Positions 35,299 to 43,964 of a stretch of 64,000 bases of DNA are shown one piece after another. The DNA is from an uncultured Rhodopila sp. (GTDB taxonomy: Bacteria > Pseudomonadota > Alphaproteobacteria > Acetobacterales > Acetobacteraceae). The DNA lies in NCBI RefSeq assembly GCF_903944925.1, contig NZ_CAJATU010000121.1, forward strand, positions 1-64,000. The letters run 5' to 3'. The translations under genes and the position numbers were made by a program. Below the pieces are notes generated by a model. That model was not told the DNA's origin. It searched no databases and was given only the letters and a program-made list of their open reading frames with translations. Position 1 is the first letter of the stretch; the number at the start of each line of letters is the position of its first letter.

Positions 35299-37044
35299 TT
35301 AGACGGAATAGAAAAGCACGTCGGCCTCCGCGGGTTCGCCCTTTCTAAGCTCGCTGCGAATGCGCCGTATGGCCGCCAGCGTGGCGGTTTCTTCGTCCGC
35401 CGTCTGCGGGAAAACCTGATCATCGGGAAACCAGGCCGCGAAATTCGCCCGCCGAAAAGCTTCCAGCAAATCCGGGTTCACTCCGGCCAGCCAAACTTTG
35501 ATCCCGCCCGCTTCGGCGTGCTTCAAGAAGTGGTCGAACTGCTCGATGCTGACCACATCCGGGTTGCGTACTCGTTTCAAACGCAGCAGCACGTGTTCTA
35601 GCCTCTGCTCATGCGCCTTGGCTTCGATGCGCGAAAACGTGCGGTCCAGGTCGGGTGCAGCGCCGAAAAACAGCTCGCCCTCCATATCGAAAATCAGGAA
35701 GCCGAAGTTCAGCCGATCGGCTGGCAGCCTGTCGCGAACCACATCGTCGGGATCGATGACCAGTTCGGTGACTTTCAGTTTCGCGGCGCGCGGCACGAAC
35801 AGCAGGATGGACAGCGCAACACCAATCAGAATGGCCAGATCAAGGCCAAAGGCAAGGGCGGACACGCAGGTGGCGACGACGATGACCGAATCCATTCGCG
35901 ACGCCCGCAGCGTAAATGCCAGGCGCTTGAAATCGATCAGCCGCGTCGCGGTCAGAAGCAGAAGTGCGGCCAGCGCCGGCTTCGGGACGAACCGTGCCAA
36001 GGGTGCAAGCGCTATCACAGCGATGGCAACGATCCCGGCGGTCAAAATTCCGGAGAATCGTGTTGCCGCGCCGGCCTGGAAATTGATTGCGGAGCGCGAC
36101 AGCGAGCCGGAGCCGGGAAGGCATTGAAAGAATGCGCCCGTCAGATTGGCGATGCCCTCGGCCAGACATTGGCGGTTGAAGTCCAACTGCTGGCGTGTCT
36201 GATTGGCGATCGCCTTGGCAATTGCCAGCGCTTCCAGCAGGCCGAGAAAGGCGATCGCGACACTGTCGGAGGCTAGATCCCATGCCCAGCTTAGTTTTAT
36301 CGTCGGTACGTGAAAGACTGGCAGGCTGCTCGGGACCGCGCCGGCCACACCGATGGCGGTCTTGCCGTCAAGCCCCGGGATTGTCCAGCCGGCAAGCCAG
36401 GTGCCGACGCCGACAATGATCAGCACACTGAGCATATCGAACTTCGGCAGACGATACCTGCGAACCAAATGCCGAAACAACAACGCCAAGCCCAGAGTTG
36501 CCGCTGTCGCAATCAGCGCCTTCGGGTTGATCGCGTCGCCCGCACTGAGCGTCAGCCAAAGCCGATAGAGAATATGTTGCGCCCCCGTTCCCTTGTCGCG
36601 GACGCCCAGCGCATTGCTGATCTGGCCGACGGCGAGCAGGAAAGCCGCGCCGCTCATGAACCCCAGGATGACCGATTCCGAAATGTACCGGGTCAGATCG
36701 CCGAGCCGGAAAACCGCAACGAATATCTGGATTGCGCCGACCATGGCGCCGAGCAGGAACATTGCTTCGGCAGCCTCGACCCGCTGGTCCGGATCGAAAA
36801 TCGACAGCGCACTGAAAACCACCAGCGATATCGCGCTGGTCGGCCCATTGATCAGGTGCGACGACGATCCGAAAACCGACGCAATGCCGGTTACCACGAT
36901 GGCGGAATAAAGCCCGAACCGCGGATCGACGCCTGCGAGCAAAGCGTAGGCCATGCCTTGCGGCAACGAAATCGCGGCGACAGTCAGCGCCGCGATCAGG
37001 TCCTGCCGGAAACTCTTTCGGTAGCCGTCGATCCAGTTCCTCAT
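35299..37044 (-). CDS. SulP-family anion permease with STAS domain
   Basis: 581 residues. The N-terminal membrane domain starts FRQDLIAALTVAAISLPQGMAYALLAGVD-like (QGMAYALLAG is the SulP hallmark), has about 10-14 membrane segments, and includes INGPTSAISLVVFSALS. The C-terminal STAS domain runs from about residue 440 (FLIFDMEGELFFGAAPDLDR, then PDVVSIEQFDHFLKHAEAGG). Family members carry sulfate, bicarbonate or dicarboxylates. Its start overlaps the stop of a periplasmic sulfate-binding protein gene (ATGA), strongly suggesting sulfate as substrate. That pairing is unusual because SulP proteins normally act without a binding protein. Confidence 0.93.
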   Translation of the reverse strand: MRNWIDGYRKSFRQDLIAALTVAAISLPQGMAYALLAGVDPRFGLYSAIVVTGIASVFGSSSHLINGPTSAISLVVFSALSIFDPDQRVEAAEAMFLLGAMVGAIQIFVAVFRLGDLTRYISESVILGFMSGAAFLLAVGQISNALGVRDKGTGAQHILYRLWLTLSAGDAINPKALIATAATLGLALLFRHLVRRYRLPKFDMLSVLIIVGVGTWLAGWTIPGLDGKTAIGVAGAVPSSLPVFHVPTIKLSWAWDLASDSVAIAFLGLLEALAIAKAIANQTRQQLDFNRQCLAEGIANLTGAFFQCLPGSGSLSRSAINFQAGAATRFSGILTAGIVAIAVIALAPLARFVPKPALAALLLLTATRLIDFKRLAFTLRASRMDSVIVVATCVSALAFGLDLAILIGVALSILLFVPRAAKLKVTELVIDPDDVVRDRLPADRLNFGFLIFDMEGELFFGAAPDLDRTFSRIEAKAHEQRLEHVLLRLKRVRNPDVVSIEQFDHFLKHAEAGGIKVWLAGVNPDLLEAFRRANFAAWFPDDQVFPQTADEETATLAAIRRIRSELRKGEPAEADVLFYSV

Positions 37045-38045
37045 CGCCGCCGTCCGCTCATGATGGTGTCGATGATGCCGTTCTCGGCGAAGAATTTCTC
37101 GTTCGCGTCGTCCCAGCTTTTGGCGATCGAGGTGACCGGAACGAGCGTCATCGGCGGAAATGCCCCGCTACTCTTGATCGGGCGGTAACCCAGGCGGGCT
37201 ATCGTTTCCTGAGCGCTGTCACTGAATAAAAAGGTCAGGTAGGCCTTGGCCGCTGCCAGATTGCCGTCACGCGCCACCTCGCGGTCGACCCAGGTAACAT
37301 AAGGCTCGGCCAGGATGCTGACCGGAGGATAGACAATCTGCAACCGGCCTTTAGATGCCTCGACCTCCCGCAGGGCTTCGTTCTCCCAGGTCAGGTGGAC
37401 ATCGCCGATCTCCTGCACCGCAAAGGTCGTTGCGGCATCGCGGGCGCCTTCGTCAAGGACTTTGACGTGTTGGTAGAGCGATGTCAGATACGCACTGGCC
37501 GCGCCGTCGCTTCCACCGCGGCTGGTGGTTGCGGCCCAGGCGGCCAACGCTGCCAGCTTGCCGTTGCCGGAGGTCCGCGGATCGGGCGTCACCACCTCAA
37601 GCCCCGGTGCCAGCAGGTCCGGCCAGTCCTTGATGTTCAGCGGATTGCCTTTTCGCACCACGAAAACGATCGTCGACGTGTAAGGCATCGAGTGATTTGG
37701 CAGCCGATCGGCCCAGTTGGCGGCGATGATGCCGCGCTTGCGCAGGGAATCGACATCGGAAAACATGCCAAGTGTAACGACGTCCGCGCCTTGTTCACCG
37801 CTGATAACCCTGCGGGCCTGCCGGGATGACCCGCCGTGCGATTGAACGATCGTCAGGCGTTGGCCGGTTTCTTTTTCGTACAATGCCACGAAAAGCGGGT
37901 TCAGCGAGGCATAAAGCTCACGGGTCGGATCATAGGATACGTTCACCAACGTCTGGCCGACATTCCCGGGCGCGTTCTTGACCACGATCAGTGAGAACGC
38001 AATGAAAACCGCGGTCACCGCGCCGAGGTTGAGCCAGCGCTTCAT
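37041..38045 (-). CDS. Periplasmic sulfate-binding protein, paired with SulP permease
   Basis: 334 residues from the ATG at 38045; a GTG at 38060 is the alternative. An N-terminal hydrophobic segment (WLNLGAVTAVFIAFSLIVV) serves as signal or membrane anchor, with no clear signal-peptidase site. LVNVSYDPTRELYASLNPLF, SHGGSSRQARRVISG, DPRTSGNGKLAALAAWA and TWENEALREVEA are the sulfate-binding protein motifs, clearly homologous to the copy at 9373. No ABC permease follows; instead the stop overlaps the SulP start by four bases. The upstream region carries a truncated flavin monooxygenase start that runs directly into this ATG. Confidence 0.92.
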   Translation of the reverse strand: MKRWLNLGAVTAVFIAFSLIVVKNAPGNVGQTLVNVSYDPTRELYASLNPLFVALYEKETGQRLTIVQSHGGSSRQARRVISGEQGADVVTLGMFSDVDSLRKRGIIAANWADRLPNHSMPYTSTIVFVVRKGNPLNIKDWPDLLAPGLEVVTPDPRTSGNGKLAALAAWAATTSRGGSDGAASAYLTSLYQHVKVLDEGARDAATTFAVQEIGDVHLTWENEALREVEASKGRLQIVYPPVSILAEPYVTWVDREVARDGNLAAAKAYLTFLFSDSAQETIARLGYRPIKSSGAFPPMTLVPVTSIAKSWDDANEKFFAENGIIDTIMSGRRR

Positions 38046-38173
38046 ACCGCCCCGGCGCACTGGGTGTCGAGTGCTCGTTCGGGGGGCGAGTCCTTGTAGC
38101 GCCAGGCAGCCTCATGATGGCCGCCCGGGTAGATGAACAGGTTCAGGTCAAGCGTCCGGGCGGTCGGCGGCAT
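38042..38173 (-). pseudogene. Truncated N-terminus of an NtaA/DszA-type FMN monooxygenase
   Basis: A 43-codon reading from the ATG at 38173: MPPTARTLDLNLFIYPGGHH, then EAAWRYKDSPPERALDTQ, and a TGA that overlaps the sulfate-binding protein ATG. LNLFIYPGGHHEAAWR matches the N-terminal motif of nitrilotriacetate/dibenzothiophene-sulfone monooxygenases (family of about 440 residues), so only the first tenth remains. The break falls just at the sulfate-binding protein start, as expected of a deletion or replacement junction. Relatives free sulfite from organosulfur compounds, consistent with the sulfur theme of its neighbours. Confidence 0.7.
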
Positions 38174-38367
38174 CGCGTTCTCGTTCTAGAAGTGCTATCT
38201 GGTATCGTGTTATATAAGTTTCACGCGAATAGGCAATCGCCTTGTCACGGATTTCGAGGCGCTTCAACGTGAACGTCGCGCGAACCGGATCGCCGCCGAG
38301 GCACCGGCGCAAATAGTACGTTCTATAGACGTGGTAATTCGCTGCGATGCGTTGCCGCAAACTGGGT

Positions 38368-39402
38368 TTACAGAACGGCCTCCGCCAGCACACGCATGGC
38401 ATCCACATTCGCGCCAATCGCTATCAGCGTGCCGACATGCCCGGCCCGGGCAACGTCCTTCCAGGCGTCAAGCCGATCCTTGATACGTTCCGCGGGTCCG
38501 CATAGCGAGATTGCATCGATCAATGCATCGGGAACCGCGGCGGCAGCTTCATTCTTCTTTCCATCCAGATACAAATCCTGGATGGCGAGCGCCTCGGCTT
38601 CAAAGCCCATCTTTGCAACCATGGCGTTGTAGAAATTCTTCGACCGCGCGCCCATGCCGCCAATATACAACGCCAACTCCGGCCGGATCGCATCGCGGCA
38701 GGCCGCCACATCCGGTCCCAACCGGACCCGCACGAACGGGGCGGTATCGAACCCATCCATCGTCTTGCCCGCTTTCCTGCGGCCTTCCAGCGTTGGACCC
38801 GTCACGACGTCCGGCGCATCCGGGGAAAAGAAAATCGGCAGATTGCCATCGGCAACTTCTCCCGCCATGCGCAGACCGGCCGGGGTAATCGATGCGGTAT
38901 AAAGGGGAACATTCGGGTCGCCGTGCGCGATGCTGCGCAGCGGCCGCCCCAGTCCGGTCGCATCCGGCCCGTCATAGGGAATCGAATACTGGTCGCCATG
39001 AAACTCCAGCGGTTTCTCACGCGCCAAAATCTGCCTGATGATCCCAATATATTCTTTCGTCCGCTGGATTGGCTTGCCGTAGGCAACGCCATGCCAACCC
39101 TCGATGACCTGTGGACCCGACGGGCCGACGCCGCACAGGAAGCGGTTTCCCGACAACGCCTGCAACGAAAGCACCGTCATCGCCGCACAGGCCGGCGTCC
39201 GAGCCGGCATCTGCATGATTCCCGTTCCCGCTTTGATCTTGGTTGTCCGGGCCAAAATCCAGGCGGCCGGGGACACCGCGTCGGTGCTGTAGGATTCCCC
39301 CGTCCAGACCTGGGAAAATCCCAGCCGCTCCGCTTCCAGGATCAGTTCCATGTCGAGCTTCGGGTGCGGTCCCGTCATTCCCGCCGTGATACCAAGGCGC
39401 AT
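38368..39402 (-). CDS. Luciferase-like (LLM class) F420-dependent oxidoreductase
   Basis: 344 residues with the LLM TIM-barrel pattern. MRLGITAGMTGPHPKLDMEL opens strand 1; LEAERLGFSQVWTGESYSTD, TTKIKAGTGIMQMPARTPA and NRFLCGVGPSGPQVIEGWHG match mycobacterial F420-dependent enzymes (the G-x-G-x-SGPQV.EGW type). It likely reduces or oxidises a substrate with F420H2/F420. It follows the second LLM gene by two bases in one transcription unit, divergent from FO synthase. FMN-dependent monooxygenase activity is the main alternative. Confidence 0.85.
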   Translation of the reverse strand: MRLGITAGMTGPHPKLDMELILEAERLGFSQVWTGESYSTDAVSPAAWILARTTKIKAGTGIMQMPARTPACAAMTVLSLQALSGNRFLCGVGPSGPQVIEGWHGVAYGKPIQRTKEYIGIIRQILAREKPLEFHGDQYSIPYDGPDATGLGRPLRSIAHGDPNVPLYTASITPAGLRMAGEVADGNLPIFFSPDAPDVVTGPTLEGRRKAGKTMDGFDTAPFVRVRLGPDVAACRDAIRPELALYIGGMGARSKNFYNAMVAKMGFEAEALAIQDLYLDGKKNEAAAAVPDALIDAISLCGPAERIKDRLDAWKDVARAGHVGTLIAIGANVDAMRVLAEAVL

Positions 39403-39404
39403 GG

Positions 39405-40358
39405 CTACCGAACCTTCTCAACGATGTCGTCACGGAAGCGCTTCATTTTATCGATCGTCGTGTCCAGGTCCGGGCCGAACAGGCCGAAATCGAAGGCTGT
39501 GACGCCGACCTCCCGAAGCGCCTTGATATCGCCTACGTAATCGGCGGCGGTGCCGGTGAACAGCTTCCTCTCCCCATCGACGGACCCTTTCGGCTGCGCC
39601 TCGGGGTGCGACGAGACGCGGTACGCCAGCCCGACCGCCGCCGGGTTGCGGCCGGCCTTGTCAGTCAGATCCCGCAGTTTGGCCACGCCGGCCTTGAAGC
39701 GTGTCAGCGTATCCATGGGAAATTGCGGATTGGTGCCGATCGGATACCATGCGTCGCCGTAACGGGCGGTGCGTCGCAGGGCGGGTCCGCTTTCTCCGCC
39801 CACCCAGATTGGCAGCGCGCCCTTGGGCGGCCTGGGCGGGAACAGAACGTCCTTGAACTTGACGTACTTGCCGTTGAAGCTCGGCTCCTCGGCGGTCCAG
39901 AGTTCGCGGCATGCCGCCATGAATTCGTCGGTTACGGCGCCGCGTTCCGCGAACGGCAGCGTGCCGATGGCGATAAATTCCTCCTCGCACCAGCCGGCGC
40001 CGATGCCCAGGGTCAGGCGACCCTTCGAAAGATAGTCGATCGTGGCAAGGATTTTCGCCGTCAGCACGGCCGGGCGGTGCGGCACGACCATCACGGAGGT
40101 CACGATACGAAGCGTGGAGGTTGCTGCGGCGATGAACGTGGCCGCTGTCAACTGCTCCAACCGGGGCGCCGCCGCGCCGGAGGGAAATTCCCCCGAATCG
40201 GTATAAGGATAGCGCGACGCGATGCTGGTGGGGATGATGACGTGGTCGCTGACGGTGACGTAGTCGTAGCCCAGGCTTTCCGCCTCGGTGGCGATGCGCA
40301 ACAGGCTGTCGGGGCCGATGAGCGGGCCGCTCGTGGGGGCGCTGCAACCGATCTGCAT
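39405..40358 (-). CDS. Luciferase-like (LLM class) F420-dependent oxidoreductase, TIGR03619-like
   Basis: 317 residues from the ATG at 40358, supported by AGGAGGAAACC directly upstream. MQIGCSAPTSGPLIGPDSLL opens the barrel; AESLGYDYVTVSDHVIIPTS, LSKGRLTLGIGAGWCEEEF and PIWVGGESGPALRRTARYGD are hallmarks of Rv-type F420-dependent LLM proteins. First gene of a two-gene unit with the LLM gene at 38368. The 113-base gap to fbiC on the other strand must contain both promoters. The substrate is unknown. Confidence 0.87.
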   Translation of the reverse strand: MQIGCSAPTSGPLIGPDSLLRIATEAESLGYDYVTVSDHVIIPTSIASRYPYTDSGEFPSGAAAPRLEQLTAATFIAAATSTLRIVTSVMVVPHRPAVLTAKILATIDYLSKGRLTLGIGAGWCEEEFIAIGTLPFAERGAVTDEFMAACRELWTAEEPSFNGKYVKFKDVLFPPRPPKGALPIWVGGESGPALRRTARYGDAWYPIGTNPQFPMDTLTRFKAGVAKLRDLTDKAGRNPAAVGLAYRVSSHPEAQPKGSVDGERKLFTGTAADYVGDIKALREVGVTAFDFGLFGPDLDTTIDKMKRFRDDIVEKVR

Positions 40359-40471
40359 GGTTTCCTCCTGCTCCGTGAACCTTGATAGCACACGAAGCCG
40401 CATCGGCAGGCAACAGCGGCCGCCCACTTGATCGCCGCCCCGGGAGGGCCAACACTGCGCGGCAACGCAGC

Positions 40472-42823
40472 ATGGAAGCCGCCATGACCGATCTGACCTG
40501 GCTCGAATCCGCACCCCTGCCGGAACTGATGGCGCGGGCCGCGCGCCGCCGCGATGAGGCGTTCGGCCGGACCGTGTCCTATTCCCGCAAGGTCTTCATT
40601 CCACTGACCAAGCTGTGCCGCGACGTTTGCCACTACTGCACGTTCGCCGAACGTCCGCGCGCGGGCCATGCCGCGTATTTATCGGCGGACGAAATCCTCG
40701 CCATCGCCCGCGCGGGGGAAGCCGCCGGCTGCACGGAGGCGCTGTTCACCCTCGGCGACAAGCCCGAACTGCGCTACCGGGCGGCGCGGGAGGCATTGGC
40801 TGAACTCGGCCACGCAACCACCATCGGCTATCTGCGTGAAATGTGCGCGCTCGTACTGAAGGAAACGTCCTTGCTGCCGCACGTGAATCCCGGCGTCATG
40901 ACCCGGGAGGAAATCGCCAGCCTGCGGGAGGTTTCCGCCAGCCAGGGCATCATGCTGGAATCGACCAGCGAACGGCTGTGCGCGCCCGGTGGCGTCCATT
41001 ACGGCTCCCCCGACAAATTGCCCGCTGCGCGTTTGGAAACAATCCGCCTGGCCGGCGAACTGGCAGTCCCCTTCACCACCGGCATCCTGATCGGCATTGG
41101 CGAGACGCGTGCGGAACGAATCGATTCGCTAACCGCGATCCGCGATCTGCACACCCGATACGGGCACATCCAGGAAGTGATCGTGCAGAACTTCCGCGCC
41201 AAGCCGGATACGAAACTCGCGGGTGCCGATGAGCCGGATTTGCTCGATCTGCTTTGGACCATCGCCGCGGCGCGGCTGATCCTGCCGGCGGATGTGCATG
41301 TCCAAGCGCCGCCTAATCTTTCGCCCGGCGTCTACCAGAAGCTGATCGGCGCCGGCATCGACGATTGGGGCGGCGTGTCGCCGGTAACCCCGGATCACGT
41401 CAATCCGGAAGCGCCATGGCCTGAACTCGAAGCGTTGGGCCTGCGCACTGCGGAAATGGATAAAATCCTGGTGCCGCGGCTGCCCGTGTATCCGGCCTGG
41501 ACGGCAGAGCGCTGGTTGCATCCCGCAGTGGCCACCCGGGTGATGCAGTTGGCGGATGCCGAAGGTTGGGCACGTGACGATGATTGGGCGCCCGGCCTGA
41601 CCTTTGCGCCGAAGCCGCGATCGGTGTTGCTGAACAAGGTCGATCCTGATCTGGAACGGATTATCGACCGCGCCACCGGCGGAAAACGCCCGGAGGAACC
41701 CGAGATCGTCCGGTTGTTCGCGGCGCGCGACGCCGACTACGACAGGGTGATCGAGGTTGCGGACCAGTTGCGCAAGGCGGTCAGCGGCGACACCGTGCGC
41801 TACATCGTCAATCGCAACATCAACTACACCAATATCTGCTATTACCGGTGCAAGTTCTGCGCCTTTTCCAAGGGAAAGACCCACGAGGCGCTACGCGGCA
41901 CGCCATACGACCTGGAAATGACCGAGATCGTTCGCCGCACCCGCGAGGCATGGGACCGCGGTGCGACAGAGGTGTGCCTGCAAGGCGGCATCCACCCGGA
42001 TTATACCGGCGAAACCTACATCAATATCTGCAAGGCCATCAAAGCCGCGGTTCCCGGCATGCACATTCATGCCTTCTCGCCGCTGGAGATTACCCAGGGT
42101 GCAGCGACACTCGGCCTGTCACTGACCGAATTTCTGACGCGCCTTAAGGACGCCGGGCTTGGCACCCTGCCGGGCACGGCGGCCGAGATCCTCGACGACG
42201 AAATCCGTGATTTGATCTGCCCGGACAAGATCAACACGCAACAATGGATCGACGTGGTTCGCGCGGCGCACCGGCTCGGTATTCGAACGACTTCCACCAT
42301 CATGTACGGGCATGTTGAAGGACCCGTGAACTGGGCGCGGCATTTGCTGGTGCTGCGGGACGTGCAAGCGGAAACCGGCGGATTCACCGAATTTGTTCCC
42401 CTTCCGTTCGTGCACATGGAAGCGCCGATGTATCTGCGCGGCCTGGCCCGGAAAGGACCCACGTTGCGGGAGGCGGTGCTGATGCACGCCGTCTCGCGGT
42501 TGGTACTGCATCCGCTGATCACCAACATCCAGACGTCCTGGGTCAAGATGGGACCGGAGGGCGCTGCGATGTGCCTGAACGCCGGAGCCAACGACATGGG
42601 CGGCACGTTGATGAACGAAAGTATCTCTCGCGCCGCCGGCACCCGGCACGGACAGGAATTTCCGCCCCAAGCAATGGAAAAGCTGATCGGCTCACTGGTC
42701 CGCAGCCCGCGCCAGCGAGATACGCTGTACCGATCTGTAGGAAACGAACGGCGCGTGGTGTCGTTCAGCGCGGCTGAGCTGGAGCCGATCGTGCAGTCGC
42801 CGCCGCGGAAGGTGGTGGCATAG
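40472..42823 (+). CDS. fbiC: FO synthase FbiC (CofG-CofH fusion), coenzyme F420 biosynthesis
   Basis: 783 residues from the ATG at 40472; the ATG at 40484 is also possible, and no strong ribosome site decides. Two radical-SAM domains: the CofG half with LCRDVCHYCTF (Cys49, Cys53, Cys56) and the CofH half with NICYYRCKFCAFSKG (Cys456, Cys460, Cys463). It joins tyrosine and the ribityl-diaminouracil of flavin synthesis to form FO, the deazaflavin chromophore of F420. The fused form is typical of Actinobacteria and of proteobacteria that acquired F420. The remaining F420 genes (fbiA, fbiB, fbiD types) are not in the window. Confidence 0.96.
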   Translation: MEAAMTDLTWLESAPLPELMARAARRRDEAFGRTVSYSRKVFIPLTKLCRDVCHYCTFAERPRAGHAAYLSADEILAIARAGEAAGCTEALFTLGDKPELRYRAAREALAELGHATTIGYLREMCALVLKETSLLPHVNPGVMTREEIASLREVSASQGIMLESTSERLCAPGGVHYGSPDKLPAARLETIRLAGELAVPFTTGILIGIGETRAERIDSLTAIRDLHTRYGHIQEVIVQNFRAKPDTKLAGADEPDLLDLLWTIAAARLILPADVHVQAPPNLSPGVYQKLIGAGIDDWGGVSPVTPDHVNPEAPWPELEALGLRTAEMDKILVPRLPVYPAWTAERWLHPAVATRVMQLADAEGWARDDDWAPGLTFAPKPRSVLLNKVDPDLERIIDRATGGKRPEEPEIVRLFAARDADYDRVIEVADQLRKAVSGDTVRYIVNRNINYTNICYYRCKFCAFSKGKTHEALRGTPYDLEMTEIVRRTREAWDRGATEVCLQGGIHPDYTGETYINICKAIKAAVPGMHIHAFSPLEITQGAATLGLSLTEFLTRLKDAGLGTLPGTAAEILDDEIRDLICPDKINTQQWIDVVRAAHRLGIRTTSTIMYGHVEGPVNWARHLLVLRDVQAETGGFTEFVPLPFVHMEAPMYLRGLARKGPTLREAVLMHAVSRLVLHPLITNIQTSWVKMGPEGAAMCLNAGANDMGGTLMNESISRAAGTRHGQEFPPQAMEKLIGSLVRSPRQRDTLYRSVGNERRVVSFSAAELEPIVQSPPRKVVA

Positions 42824-42893
42824 GGGCGTCGGTCTTGCGTATTCCGCGCCACTGGCTAACCATCGTGTAAACGTCGGACAGCGGGAGAAAACG

Positions 42894-43964
42894 ATGCGAG
42901 CCTACGCGGTGGTCAAGAACGGAGAGCCGCTCCAGGAGATCGAGCTGCCAACGCCGGAGCCGAAGGGCACCGAAGTTCTGCTGGAGGTCACCTATTGCGG
43001 CGTCTGCCATTCCGACCTGCATATCTGGGAAGGTTATTACGACGTCGGCGGTGGCCAGAAGATGTCGCTGACGGATCGAGGCGTCGTGCTGCCACTGGCC
43101 ATGGGGCATGAGATCATCGGCCGCGTCGTCAAGCTCGGGCCGGAAGCGACGGGCGTGAAGGTTGGCGATGTTCGTATCGTGTTCCCGTGGCTGGGCTGCG
43201 GGAAGTGCGAGAGGTGCCTGGCGGAAGAAGATAACATGTGCGCGGTGACCAACCGCAGTTTGGGTGTTTACCAGAACGGTGGCTATGGCAGTCATGTGGT
43301 TGCACCGCATTCCCGGCATCTGGTTGACCCGGGCAAGCTCGATCCCGCGGTTGCTGCGACTTATGCATGTTCGGGCGTTACTGTGTTGTCCGCGATCAAG
43401 AAGGCGATGCCGCTGAAGCCGGACCAGGCGATTGTGCTGGTAGGGGCAGGGGGGTTGGGCCTGAACGCGATCTCCGTGCTGAAGGCGTTGAAGCATGAGC
43501 ACATCATTTCCGTCGATGTCAGCGCCGAGAAGCGCGACGCAGCGCTGAAGGCCGGCGCGCACAAGGTGGTGGACGGCAGTGGTGACGGGGCCGCGGTGAC
43601 GAAGCGCATTATCGAGGCTGCGGGCGGTCCCGTGCTTGCGGTGATCGATCTGGTGAATGGCACCGCGACGGCTCGTTTCGCTTTCGGCGCTCTCGCCAAG
43701 GGCGGCAAATTGATCCAGGTCGGACTTTTCGGCGGCGAACTGATGTTGCCGCTGCCGATCATGGCGATCAAGGCGTTGACTGTTCAGGGAAGTTATGTGG
43801 GGAACCCCAATGATCTGCGGGAGCTGGTAAAGCTGGCGCAGGACGGGGAACTTTTGGCCCTGCCGGTGGCGACGATTCCGCAGAGCCAGGCCTACGAGGC
43901 GCTGATGCGCCTGAAGGACGGCAAGGTCACCGGGCGCCTGGTTCTGAAAGCGGAGGCGGCTTGA
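42894..43964 (+). CDS. Zinc-type alcohol dehydrogenase (MDR family)
   Basis: 356 residues. CGVCHSDLHIWEGYYDVGGG carries the catalytic zinc Cys and GHEIIGRVVKLG the zinc His/Glu. The structural zinc site is CGKCERCLAEEDNMC. The Rossmann motif is VLVGAGGLGLNAISVLKAL. It oxidises an alcohol or reduces an aldehyde with NAD(P). GGGAGAAAACG is a good ribosome site; it follows fbiC by 70 bases on the same strand and its stop overlaps the next start (TGATG), so all may be one operon. The substrate is unknown. Confidence 0.9.
   Translation: MRAYAVVKNGEPLQEIELPTPEPKGTEVLLEVTYCGVCHSDLHIWEGYYDVGGGQKMSLTDRGVVLPLAMGHEIIGRVVKLGPEATGVKVGDVRIVFPWLGCGKCERCLAEEDNMCAVTNRSLGVYQNGGYGSHVVAPHSRHLVDPGKLDPAVAATYACSGVTVLSAIKKAMPLKPDQAIVLVGAGGLGLNAISVLKALKHEHIISVDVSAEKRDAALKAGAHKVVDGSGDGAAVTKRIIEAAGGPVLAVIDLVNGTATARFAFGALAKGGKLIQVGLFGGELMLPLPIMAIKALTVQGSYVGNPNDLRELVKLAQDGELLALPVATIPQSQAYEALMRLKDGKVTGRLVLKAEAA

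Noticed and set aside
38148-38417. Minus-strand frame of 89 codons between the LLM gene and the monooxygenase fragment
   Set aside because: Part of it (RYQIALLERERDAADRPDA) looks plausible, but the beginning overlaps the LLM gene and it ends inside the monooxygenase fragment. No start with a ribosome site, so not listed as a gene.
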